Shown here one piece after another: positions 6,746 to 13,153 of a DNA stretch of 16,187 nucleotides (within the stretch, counting starts at the first letter, position 1; the number at the start of each line of letters is the position of its first letter). Where the stretch lies: NCBI GenBank assembly GCA_018714645.1, contig DVND01000181.1, positions 1 to 16,187 of the forward strand, given 5' to 3'. The notes under the pieces are model-generated. The model ran no database searches. It had not been told where the DNA came from and worked only from the letters and a program-made list of their open reading frames with translations. This DNA comes from Candidatus Avimonoglobus intestinipullorum. Lineage in GTDB: Bacteria > Bacillota > Clostridia > UBA1381. Made by a program: the position numbers and the translations under genes.

Positions 6746-7450
6746 ATGAACCTTGAATCCGAATTAAAAGCAAACGCATACCCGGGCCGCGGCATTGTGA
6801 TCGGGCAATCTGCCAACGGCAAATATGCTGTTGCAGTGTATTTCATCATGGGCCGGAGCCAAAACAGCCGCAACCGCATTTTTGTGCCCTGCGGCGACGG
6901 CATCAAAACCCAGGCCTTTGATCCGTCCAAGCTGGAAGACCCCAGCCTGATTATTTACGCGCCCGTGCGCGTTCTGGGCAACAAAACCATCGTCACCAAC
7001 GGCGACCAGACCGATACCATCTATGATTTGATGAACCAGCAGCTGACCTTTGAGCAGGCGCTGATGACGCGGGAATTTGAGCCGGATGCACCAAACTACA
7101 CCCCCCGCATTTCCGGCATCATCAAGACCGGCGACGGCTGCTTCAGCTATGCGCTGTCCATCTTAAAAAGCGCAAACGGCAACCCGGCCTCCTGCCAGCG
7201 GTTCACCTATTCCTATAAAACGCCCATCGCAGGGCAGGGGCATTTCATCCACACCTACCAGGGCGACGGCAATCCGCTGCCCAGCTATGCGGGGGAACCG
7301 AAATGTGTGGACATTCCCGACAGCATCGACGCTTTCACAGATACCATCTGGAACGCCCTGAACGAGGATAACAAGGTCTCCCTGTTTGTGCGCTATATCA
7401 ATCTGGAAAACGGCGAAGTGCAAACGAAACTTGTGAATAAAAATCAATAA
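6746..7450 (+). CDS. purO: IMP cyclohydrolase, archaeal PurO type
   Basis: This is a stand-alone IMP cyclohydrolase of the PurO family (Pfam IMP_cyclohyd), first known from methanogens. It closes the second ring, converting FAICAR to IMP, the last step of purine synthesis. It is unrelated in fold to the N-terminal cyclohydrolase domain of ordinary PurH. The 234 residues show YPGRGIVIG (12-20), MGRSQNSRNRIF (35-46), SLIIYAPVR (67-75), TNGDQTDTIYD (84-94), EPDAPNYTPRISGII (112-126) and a Gly/His/Pro-rich block GHFIHTYQGDGNPLPSY (165-181). The start is ATG 6746 behind GGAGG (6733-6737); an in-frame ATG at 6731 precedes that site. It lies directly before the free-standing AICAR transformylase, 13 bases apart, so the pair replaces bifunctional PurH. 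The family assignment rests on recognised motifs, not on a search. Confidence 0.88.
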   Translation: MNLESELKANAYPGRGIVIGQSANGKYAVAVYFIMGRSQNSRNRIFVPCGDGIKTQAFDPSKLEDPSLIIYAPVRVLGNKTIVTNGDQTDTIYDLMNQQLTFEQALMTREFEPDAPNYTPRISGIIKTGDGCFSYALSILKSANGNPASCQRFTYSYKTPIAGQGHFIHTYQGDGNPLPSYAGEPKCVDIPDSIDAFTDTIWNALNEDNKVSLFVRYINLENGEVQTKLVNKNQ

Positions 7451-7463
7451 GGGAGGAACAACC

Positions 7464-8636
7464 ATGAACGAACTGCAATTGAAATACGGCTGCAACCCCA
7501 ACCAGAAGCCGTCACGGATTTTTATGGAGCAAGGGGAACTCCCGATTACCATTTTAAACGGCAATCCCGGTTATATCAATCTGCTGGACGCCTTCAACGG
7601 CTGGCAGCTGGTGAAGGAACTGAAAAAAGCGACGGGGCTGCCTGCCGCCACCTCTTTCAAGCATGTCTCCCCCGCCGGCGCGGCGGTGGGTTTGCCGCTG
7701 GATGACACCTTGAAAAAAATCTACTTTGTGGATGATTTAAACCTCTCCCCGCTGGCGTGTGCATACGCGCGGGCGCGGGGCGCGGACCGCATGTCCTCTT
7801 ACGGTGATTTCATCGCCCTGTCGGACGTGTGCGATGTTGAAACCGCAACCATGATCCAGCGGGAAGTGTCGGACGGCATCATCGCACCGGGTTACACAGC
7901 GGAAGCGCTGGAAATTTTAAAATCTAAGCGGAAAGGGACATATAATATTATCCAGATGGATGCATCCTATGTTCCGGCCCCCGTTGAGCGGAAACAGGTA
8001 TTTGGCATCACCTTTGAACAGGGGCGCAATGAGTTGGACATCAATGAAGCGTTGCTTTCCAATATCGTAACCGAAAACAAAACCCTGCCGGAGCAGGCGA
8101 AAATTGACCTGCTGATTTCTTTAATCACGTTGAAATACACCCAGTCCAACAGCGTATGCTATGTGAAGGACGGGCAGGCCATCGGCATCGGTGCAGGGCA
8201 GCAGTCCAGAATCCATTGTACGCGGCTGGCTGGCAACAAGGCGGATATCTGGTGGCTGCGGCAGGCGCCCCAGGTGCTGAATCTGCAATTTGTGGACGGC
8301 ATCCGCCGCGCAGACCGCGACAACGCCATCGATGTGTACATCTCGGACGAATACATGGACGTCTTAGCAGACGGCACTTGGGAGACCATTTTCAAGGTGA
8401 AGCCGGAAATATTTACAAAAGAGGCGCAAAAGGCATGGCTTTCGAAAAACACCAATGTCGCACTCGGTTCCGACGCCTTCTTCCCCTTTGGCGACAACAT
8501 CGAGCGGGCGCATAAAAGCGGCGTGGCCTATATCGCCCAGCCGGGCGGCTCCATCCGTGACGACCACGTCATCGCCACCTGCAACAAGTACGGCATCGCC
8601 ATGGCGTTTACAGGGATCAGACTTTTCCATCATTAA
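7464..8636 (+). CDS. purH: AICAR transformylase, free-standing PurH C-terminal type
   Basis: This enzyme formylates AICAR with 10-formyltetrahydrofolate to give FAICAR, the step before IMP. The 390 residues correspond only to the transformylase half of bifunctional PurH. The cyclohydrolase half is absent and is supplied by the PurO-type gene upstream. The catalytic Lys-His pair is in SFKHVSPAG (K66, H67). Further conserved blocks are YTQSNSVCYVKDGQAIGIG (225-243), GSDAFFPFGDNIERA (335-349), QPGGSIRDD (359-367) and the C-terminal FTGIRLFHH (382-390). It is not a truncated PurH: it has its own GGGAGG site eight bases before ATG 7464, and it starts with MNELQLKYGCNPNQKPSR, the usual beginning of these short enzymes. 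A 60-base gap with a strong hairpin separates it from purD. Confidence 0.95.
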   Translation: MNELQLKYGCNPNQKPSRIFMEQGELPITILNGNPGYINLLDAFNGWQLVKELKKATGLPAATSFKHVSPAGAAVGLPLDDTLKKIYFVDDLNLSPLACAYARARGADRMSSYGDFIALSDVCDVETATMIQREVSDGIIAPGYTAEALEILKSKRKGTYNIIQMDASYVPAPVERKQVFGITFEQGRNELDINEALLSNIVTENKTLPEQAKIDLLISLITLKYTQSNSVCYVKDGQAIGIGAGQQSRIHCTRLAGNKADIWWLRQAPQVLNLQFVDGIRRADRDNAIDVYISDEYMDVLADGTWETIFKVKPEIFTKEAQKAWLSKNTNVALGSDAFFPFGDNIERAHKSGVAYIAQPGGSIRDDHVIATCNKYGIAMAFTGIRLFHH

Positions 8637-8643
8637 AAACCCC

Positions 8644-8672
8644 ATACCGGCAGAACAGGGTTTTGCCGGTAT
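8644..8672 (+). promoter_or_regulatory. Intercistronic hairpin between purH and purD
   Basis: ATACCGGCAGAAC (8644-8656) pairs over 13 positions, one of them G-U, with GTTTTGCCGGTAT (8660-8672) around a three-base AGG loop. It starts eight bases after the purH stop and ends eight bases before the purD ribosome binding site AAGGAGG. Downstream is only CTTTACTT, a poor U-tract. I therefore read it as an RNA-processing or stability element or a weak attenuator rather than a full terminator. Confidence 0.75.
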
Positions 8673-8696
8673 CTTTACTTATAAGGAGGAACAGCT

Positions 8697-9962
8697 ATGA
8701 ACATTTTAGTAGTCGGCGGCGGCGGACGTGAACACACCATCGTTTGGAAAATTGCGCAATCGCCGAAAGTGGAAAAAATCTATTGCGCACCGGGCAACGG
8801 CGGTATTGCCGAGTTGGCAGAGTGCGTGGATATCAAGGCGACAGATATTGACGCAATGGTACAGTTTGCCAAAGAGCGGCAAATCGATTTAGTAATGGTA
8901 GCACCGGACGATCCGTTGGTGCTGGGCATGGTAGACGCGATGGAGGCCGCGGGCATCCGCGCCTTCGGGCCGCGCAAGAACGCGGCAATCATCGAAGGCA
9001 GCAAAGTCTTTTCCAAAGAATTGATGAAAAAATACAACATCCCCACCGCCGCATACGAGGTGTTTACGGACAGCGCCAGCGCCATTGACTATGTGAAACG
9101 GCAAAATTCCTTCCCCGCAGTCATCAAAGCGGAGGGTTTGGCGCTGGGCAAGGGCGTGATTATTGCCCAGGATTTGGAGGAAGCTGTCACCGGCATCCGC
9201 AGCATCATGGATGATAAGCAGTTCGGAGACAGCGGCAACCGCATTGTCATTGAGGAATACCTGCAAGGGCCTGAGGTCTCTGTCCTGGCGTTTACAGACG
9301 GGAAAACGGTCGTCCCCATGGTATCCGCCCAAGACCATAAGCGCGCCTATGACAACGACGAAGGGCTGAATACCGGCGGCATGGGCACCTTTTCCCCCAG
9401 CCGGCTCTATACGGACGATATCGCGGCAGAATGCATGGACAATATCTTCCTCCCCACCATCAAAGCGATGCAGCAGGAAGGGCGCCCGTTCAAAGGCGTA
9501 TTATATTTTGGCCTAATGATGACGAAAAACGGCGTGAAAGTTATTGAGTACAACGCACGCTTCGGCGACCCGGAAACACAGGTCGTCCTGCCCCGCTTGA
9601 AAACAGATTTGGTAGAAATCATGGAGGCCATCATCGATGAACGGCTGGATACCGTCAATATTGAATGGGATGACAATGCGGCGGTCTGCGTGGTGCTGGC
9701 CTCCGGCGGATATCCCACAAAGTATCAGACAGGTTATGAAATAAAAGGGCTGGAAACTGCAAAAGATAACATCATCGTATTCCACGCCGGGACGAAGCGG
9801 CAAGATGGGAAAATCGTCACAGCAGGCGGGCGTGTGCTGGGTGTTACCGCAGTATCCGCCACACTCGACCAGGCGATTGCGGACGCCTATAAAGCCGTGG
9901 AATCCATCTCCTTCCAGGACATGCATTACAGGAAGGATATTGGCATCAAGAAGTATAACTGA
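8697..9962 (+). CDS. purD: Phosphoribosylamine-glycine ligase PurD (GAR synthetase)
   Basis: PurD is an ATP-grasp ligase that joins glycine to phosphoribosylamine to give GAR, the second step of the pathway. The 421 residues match the single-function bacterial enzyme. Visible motifs are the N-terminal GGGGREH (7-13), the ATP-grasp loop GLALGKGV (147-154), NTGGMG (225-230) and the Mg/ATP-binding NARFGDPETQ (286-295). The usual GPE-PL stretch near residue 70 reads APDDPL here, a mild variation. The start is ATG 8697 after AAGGAGG with a seven-base spacer. It follows the purH hairpin and ends with a TGA that touches the ribosome binding site of the NUDIX gene. Its substrate is made by PurF, whose gene is not in this window. 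Confidence 0.97.
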   Translation: MNILVVGGGGREHTIVWKIAQSPKVEKIYCAPGNGGIAELAECVDIKATDIDAMVQFAKERQIDLVMVAPDDPLVLGMVDAMEAAGIRAFGPRKNAAIIEGSKVFSKELMKKYNIPTAAYEVFTDSASAIDYVKRQNSFPAVIKAEGLALGKGVIIAQDLEEAVTGIRSIMDDKQFGDSGNRIVIEEYLQGPEVSVLAFTDGKTVVPMVSAQDHKRAYDNDEGLNTGGMGTFSPSRLYTDDIAAECMDNIFLPTIKAMQQEGRPFKGVLYFGLMMTKNGVKVIEYNARFGDPETQVVLPRLKTDLVEIMEAIIDERLDTVNIEWDDNAAVCVVLASGGYPTKYQTGYEIKGLETAKDNIIVFHAGTKRQDGKIVTAGGRVLGVTAVSATLDQAIADAYKAVESISFQDMHYRKDIGIKKYN

Positions 9963-9971
9963 GGTGTATTT

Positions 9972-10511
9972 ATGGACTATACAGAAAAAACAATTTCTTC
10001 CAAGCCCATTTTTAAAGGGCGGGTCATTGAGGTACAGGTTGACACCGTCACCCTGCCAAACGGCGGCGAATCCACGCGGGAACTGATCCGGCATCCCGGC
10101 GGTGTGGGGATTATCGCCGTTGATGAACAAAACCGCGTGCCGATGGTGCGGCAATACCGCAAAGCGGTTGAAGAACTGGTGCTGGAAATCCCCGCCGGGA
10201 AGCTGGAGTGGGGCGAAAACCCACTGGAGTGCGGCATCCGGGAATTGGAAGAGGAAGCCGGACTGATCGCAGGGAAAATGACCCATTTGGGAGAGTATTA
10301 TCCAACGCCGGGCTACTGCGGCGAGCGCATCAATATCTATTTGGCCACAGATCTGCGGCAATCCCGGCAGCACCTCGACCAAGATGAATTTTTGGATGTG
10401 GCGTTCTACGATTTGGAAGCCCTGTACCACATGGTGCTGCAAAATCAAATCCACGATATGAAAACGGCAATTGCTATTTTGAAAACAAGGGCATTAAAAA
10501 AGCAGTCCTAA
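9972..10511 (+). CDS. NUDIX hydrolase, ADP-ribose pyrophosphatase type
   Basis: This 179-residue NUDIX hydrolase most likely splits ADP-ribose into AMP and ribose 5-phosphate. A complete Nudix box lies at 76-98: G76, E82, R90-E91 and E93-E94-E95, with the canonical spacing GX5EX7REUXEEXGU. Downstream, the YPTPGYCGERI region (110-120) is the YP-TPG type typical of ADP-ribose and ADP-sugar pyrophosphatases; other NDP-sugars remain possible. The start is ATG 9972, nine bases after purD, behind a rather weak GAGGTG. As last gene of the purine operon it could return AMP and ribose 5-phosphate (the PRPP precursor) to the same pathway; that link is inference. Its last codons and TAA lie inside the terminator stem and loop, and they overlap the stop of the convergent phosphorylase gene by four bases. 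Confidence 0.9.
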   Translation: MDYTEKTISSKPIFKGRVIEVQVDTVTLPNGGESTRELIRHPGGVGIIAVDEQNRVPMVRQYRKAVEELVLEIPAGKLEWGENPLECGIRELEEEAGLIAGKMTHLGEYYPTPGYCGERINIYLATDLRQSRQHLDQDEFLDVAFYDLEALYHMVLQNQIHDMKTAIAILKTRALKKQS

Positions 10512-10524
10512 GACTGCTTTTTTT
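10496..10524. terminator. Shared bidirectional terminator of two convergent operons
   Basis: A-run, GCAGTC (10502-10507), loop CTAA (10508-10511), GACTGC (10512-10517), then seven T. Both strands read as a textbook rho-independent terminator. The loop carries the stop codons of both genes: TAA of the NUDIX gene at 10509-10511 and TAG of the phosphorylase gene on the other strand at 10510-10508. Confidence 0.92.
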
Positions 10525-11335
10525 GTTTTATCACTGCTTCCAACAGCTTCTCAAACCGCGGGCCCGTCTTATCGGCGGTCTCTTTGACCTCCTGATGGGA
10601 CAACGGCTGTTTGCTGATGCCCGCCGCCATATTGGAAATACAGCTAATTGCCGCAACGCGCATCCCCATGTGCCGCGCCGCTATGGCTTCACAGGCCGTA
10701 CTCATACCAACGGCATCTGCACCCAGTGTTTCAAACATGCGGATTTCCTCCGGCGTTTCATAATTCGGCCCGGGCGTCTGCACGTATACGCCGCGTTTGA
10801 GCGGCACACCCACCCGCTGCCCGATGGCGCTGATTTCCTCCAGCCAATCCTTATCATATACCGCGCTCATATCGGGGAACCGCACACCCAGTTCCTCCAC
10901 ATTCGCGCCCCGCAAAGGCGACGGCACAAAGGTGCTGATATGGCCTGTAACCTGCATCAGATCCCCCGGTACAAAGCTGCGGTTGATACCGCCGGCAGCA
11001 TTTGTCAGAATCAACTCCTCCGCGCCCATGAGCTTCATCAGCCGGATAGGCAAAACCACATCCTGCATGTCATAGCCCTCGTAATAGTGAACACGCCCCT
11101 GCATCACCACAATTGGAACCGTTCCCACCATACAAAAAATGAACCGCCCCTGATGCCCCTGCACTGTGGAAACAGGAAATCCGTCAATCTCCGCATATGG
11201 GATCGAACAGATGCTTTTCACCCGGTCTCCAAACGCCCCAAGACCCGAACCCAATACCAATGCGAGCTTTGGTTTGAAATCCGTAATACCGCGCACAGCC
11301 GCAAGACTTTTTTGCAGCTTTTCATACACATCCAT
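10508..11335 (-). CDS. punA: Purine nucleoside phosphorylase, trimeric 6-oxopurine type
   Basis: This enzyme cleaves inosine and guanosine (and their deoxy forms) with phosphate to free base plus ribose 1-phosphate, for purine salvage. The 275 residues fit the trimeric, low-molecular-mass family. Seen are the phosphate loop GSGLG (29-33), QGRVHYYEGY (79-88), TNAAGGIN (111-118), TPGPNYETPEEI with the base-binding Glu (188-199; E193), VGMSTACEA (209-217) and the Asn of ISNMAAG (N235), the pair that selects 6-oxopurines. The start is ATG 11335 with GAGGTG six bases upstream; an in-frame GTG at 11344 falls within that site. It lies 12 bases after the RNase J stop, so it is read in the same transcript. 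It converges on the purine synthesis operon and shares its terminator. Xanthosine as substrate cannot be excluded. Confidence 0.94.
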   Translation of the reverse strand: MDVYEKLQKSLAAVRGITDFKPKLALVLGSGLGAFGDRVKSICSIPYAEIDGFPVSTVQGHQGRFIFCMVGTVPIVVMQGRVHYYEGYDMQDVVLPIRLMKLMGAEELILTNAAGGINRSFVPGDLMQVTGHISTFVPSPLRGANVEELGVRFPDMSAVYDKDWLEEISAIGQRVGVPLKRGVYVQTPGPNYETPEEIRMFETLGADAVGMSTACEAIAARHMGMRVAAISCISNMAAGISKQPLSHQEVKETADKTGPRFEKLLEAVIKQKKQS

Positions 11336-11347
11336 TCCCGCCACCTC

Positions 11348-13018
11348 TTACACTTCCATAATGATTGGCAGAATCATGGGGCTTCTGTTTGTCTTTTCGT
11401 AAATATATTTGGAAATATTGTTCTTCAGTGTGTTTTTCATTGTCGCCCAATCGCTCATGTGATGGCCCTTATTGCATTTTTCAATGCTGTCCTTTGCCAC
11501 ATCGCGCACATGGTCGATCAGGTCCTCCGCTTCGCGCACATATACAAACCCGCGGGAGATGATATCCGGCCCGGCAGATAACTGCCCCGTCTCCCTGGAA
11601 AGCGTTGCCACAACAATAATCAGGCCGTCCTGCGCCAGATGCTTCCGGTCACGCAAAACAATGTTCCCCACATCGCCGACGCCAAGCCCGTCCACCAGGA
11701 TATTCCCTGCCGGGACTGTCCCGCTGACTTTTGCTTCCTCCGCATCCAGCTCCAGCACCTTGCCATTGCTTAAAACAAAGGTATTTTTTGCCGGGATCCC
11801 TATTTTTTCCCCTAATTTTGCATGCAGCTCCAGATGGCGGTGCTCCCCATGCACCGGGATAAAAAATTTCGGCTTTGTCAGCGCAAGGATCATTTTCAAC
11901 TCTTCTTTGCAAGCGTGCCCGGAAACATGGACATCTGCCAAGGATTTATAAATGACCTCCGCGCCGATTTTAAACAGCTCATTAATGACATTGGACACCG
12001 TCTTTTCGTTGCCCGGAATCGGCGTAGCAGAAATAATAATCAAATCATCCTTGGTGATTTCCACCTTGCGGTGGTCGGAATATGCCATGCGCGTCAATGC
12101 GCTCATGGGCTCGCCCTGGCTGCCCGTCGTAATAATCACCAGCTGGTTTGGCCGGTATTTTTTGATATTGTCAATGTTGATCAAAACGCCCTCCGGGATT
12201 TTCATGTATCCCAGCAGGATGGAAATTTCAACAATATTCTCCATACTCCGCCCGGACACGGCAACCTTCCGGTTATTCGCCACCGCTGCATTGATAATTT
12301 GCTGCACCCGGTGCACATTGGATGCAAACGTCGCCACAATGATCCGCTTATTGCAGTTCTTGAAGATCTGTTCGAACTTCTCCCCAACGCTCCGCTCACT
12401 CATGGCATAACCCTCGCGCTCCACATTGGTACTGTCGGACATCAGCGCCAAAACGCCCTCTTTGCCCAATTCCCCCAGCCGCGTCAGGTCAATCATCTCG
12501 CCTACGATGGGCGTTGTGTCGATTTTAAAATCGCCCATGTGCAAAAGCGTCCCGTATCGCGTTGTAATCGCCAGCGCCGCGGAATCGGCAATGGAGTGGT
12601 TCGTGCGGATAAATTCCACTTTAAAATTCTGGCTGACCGTAATGACGTTTCCTGCGCGGACGCTATGCAGCTTCACTTTCGACAGGAGATTGTGCTCTTT
12701 CAGCTTATGTTCCACCAGGGCAATCGTCAGCCGCGTACCGTAAACGGGTACATTAATGTTTTTTAAAAAGAACGGCAGCCCGCCGATATGGTCTTCATGC
12801 CCGTGGGTCAGGAAAATCGCCTTGACCTTCTCCCGGTGCTTCTCCAGATAGGAAATGTCGTTAATCACCAAATCAATCCCCGGCATATCGTCGTCCGGGA
12901 AGGACATCCCGCAGTCCACCAGAATGATCTCATTTCCATACTCAATGGCGGTCATGTTCTTTCCGATCTCGTCCAGCCCGCCCAATGGTATTATTTTCAG
13001 TTTTTGTTTTTTTGCCAC
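11348..13018 (-). CDS. rnj: Ribonuclease J
   Basis: RNase J is a metallo-beta-lactamase/beta-CASP nuclease with 5'-3' exonuclease and endonuclease activity, central to mRNA decay and rRNA maturation in Firmicutes. The 556-residue length equals that of Bacillus RNase J1. Two-zinc motifs in order are HGHEDH (72-77), H141, D163 and H390 in PVHGEHRHL. The beta-CASP part includes the conserved TTGSQGEPMSAL block (297-308) and VHVSGHA (363-369). I put the start at GTG 13018, not at the in-frame ATG at 13033: the site GGAGGT lies inside that extension, seven bases before the GTG, and the protein then begins MAKKQKLKII as expected. It has its own promoter with a leader of about 58 bases that contains a small hairpin, and it is followed by the nucleoside phosphorylase. 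No second RNase J is in the window, so J1 versus J2 is not decidable. Confidence 0.96.
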   Translation of the reverse strand: MAKKQKLKIIPLGGLDEIGKNMTAIEYGNEIILVDCGMSFPDDDMPGIDLVINDISYLEKHREKVKAIFLTHGHEDHIGGLPFFLKNINVPVYGTRLTIALVEHKLKEHNLLSKVKLHSVRAGNVITVSQNFKVEFIRTNHSIADSAALAITTRYGTLLHMGDFKIDTTPIVGEMIDLTRLGELGKEGVLALMSDSTNVEREGYAMSERSVGEKFEQIFKNCNKRIIVATFASNVHRVQQIINAAVANNRKVAVSGRSMENIVEISILLGYMKIPEGVLINIDNIKKYRPNQLVIITTGSQGEPMSALTRMAYSDHRKVEITKDDLIIISATPIPGNEKTVSNVINELFKIGAEVIYKSLADVHVSGHACKEELKMILALTKPKFFIPVHGEHRHLELHAKLGEKIGIPAKNTFVLSNGKVLELDAEEAKVSGTVPAGNILVDGLGVGDVGNIVLRDRKHLAQDGLIIVVATLSRETGQLSAGPDIISRGFVYVREAEDLIDHVRDVAKDSIEKCNKGHHMSDWATMKNTLKNNISKYIYEKTNRSPMILPIIMEV

Positions 13019-13040
13019 AAATTTTACCTCCATTTATAAA

Positions 13041-13055
13041 GCATACCGTGTATGC
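13041..13055 (-). promoter_or_regulatory. Small hairpin in the RNase J leader
   Basis: GCATAC and GTATGC (six perfect pairs, three-base loop) sit about 22-36 bases into the predicted RNase J transcript and about 22 bases before the GTG start. It could be an RNA hairpin or a DNA operator just downstream of the promoter. Nothing in the sequence shows which. Confidence 0.5.
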
Positions 13056-13082
13056 AAATTTTTCCGAATTTCTATTATATAT

Positions 13083-13112
13083 ATTATACCACAAAATATG
13101 GTTTTTAGTCAA
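13083..13112 (-). promoter_or_regulatory. Sigma-A promoter of the RNase J operon
   Basis: On the minus strand, -35 TTGACT (13112-13107), an 18-base spacer and a perfect -10 TATAAT (13088-13083) with TGG before it (extended -10). Transcription would start near 13076. The -35 begins only four bases after the tyrS terminator stem ends. Confidence 0.87.
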
Positions 13113-13116
13113 TATA

Positions 13117-13147
13117 AAACAACAGGCAAAACTGTTACCTGTTGTTT
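13117..13147 (-). terminator. Rho-independent terminator of tyrS
   Basis: AAACAACAGG (13117-13126) pairs perfectly with CCTGTTGTTT (13138-13147) around an 11-base loop. It is followed on the minus strand by a U-rich tail reading TTTTATATT. It begins six bases after the tyrS stop codon. Confidence 0.85.
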
Positions 13148-13153
13148 CATCAA

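Noticed and set aside
7464..8636. purH as a broken gene that lost its N-terminal half
   Set aside because: It has its own start and ribosome binding site, all transformylase motifs are intact, and the missing activity is supplied by the PurO-type gene directly upstream.
9513..10454. 313-codon minus-strand open frame opposite purD and the NUDIX gene
   Set aside because: It is a shadow of two real genes, without promoter or ribosome binding site.
10523..11581. 352-codon plus-strand open frame opposite the nucleoside phosphorylase and the end of RNase J
   Set aside because: The other strand encodes two complete conserved enzymes. The His/Arg-rich translation matches no family I know, and it begins in the tail of a terminator.
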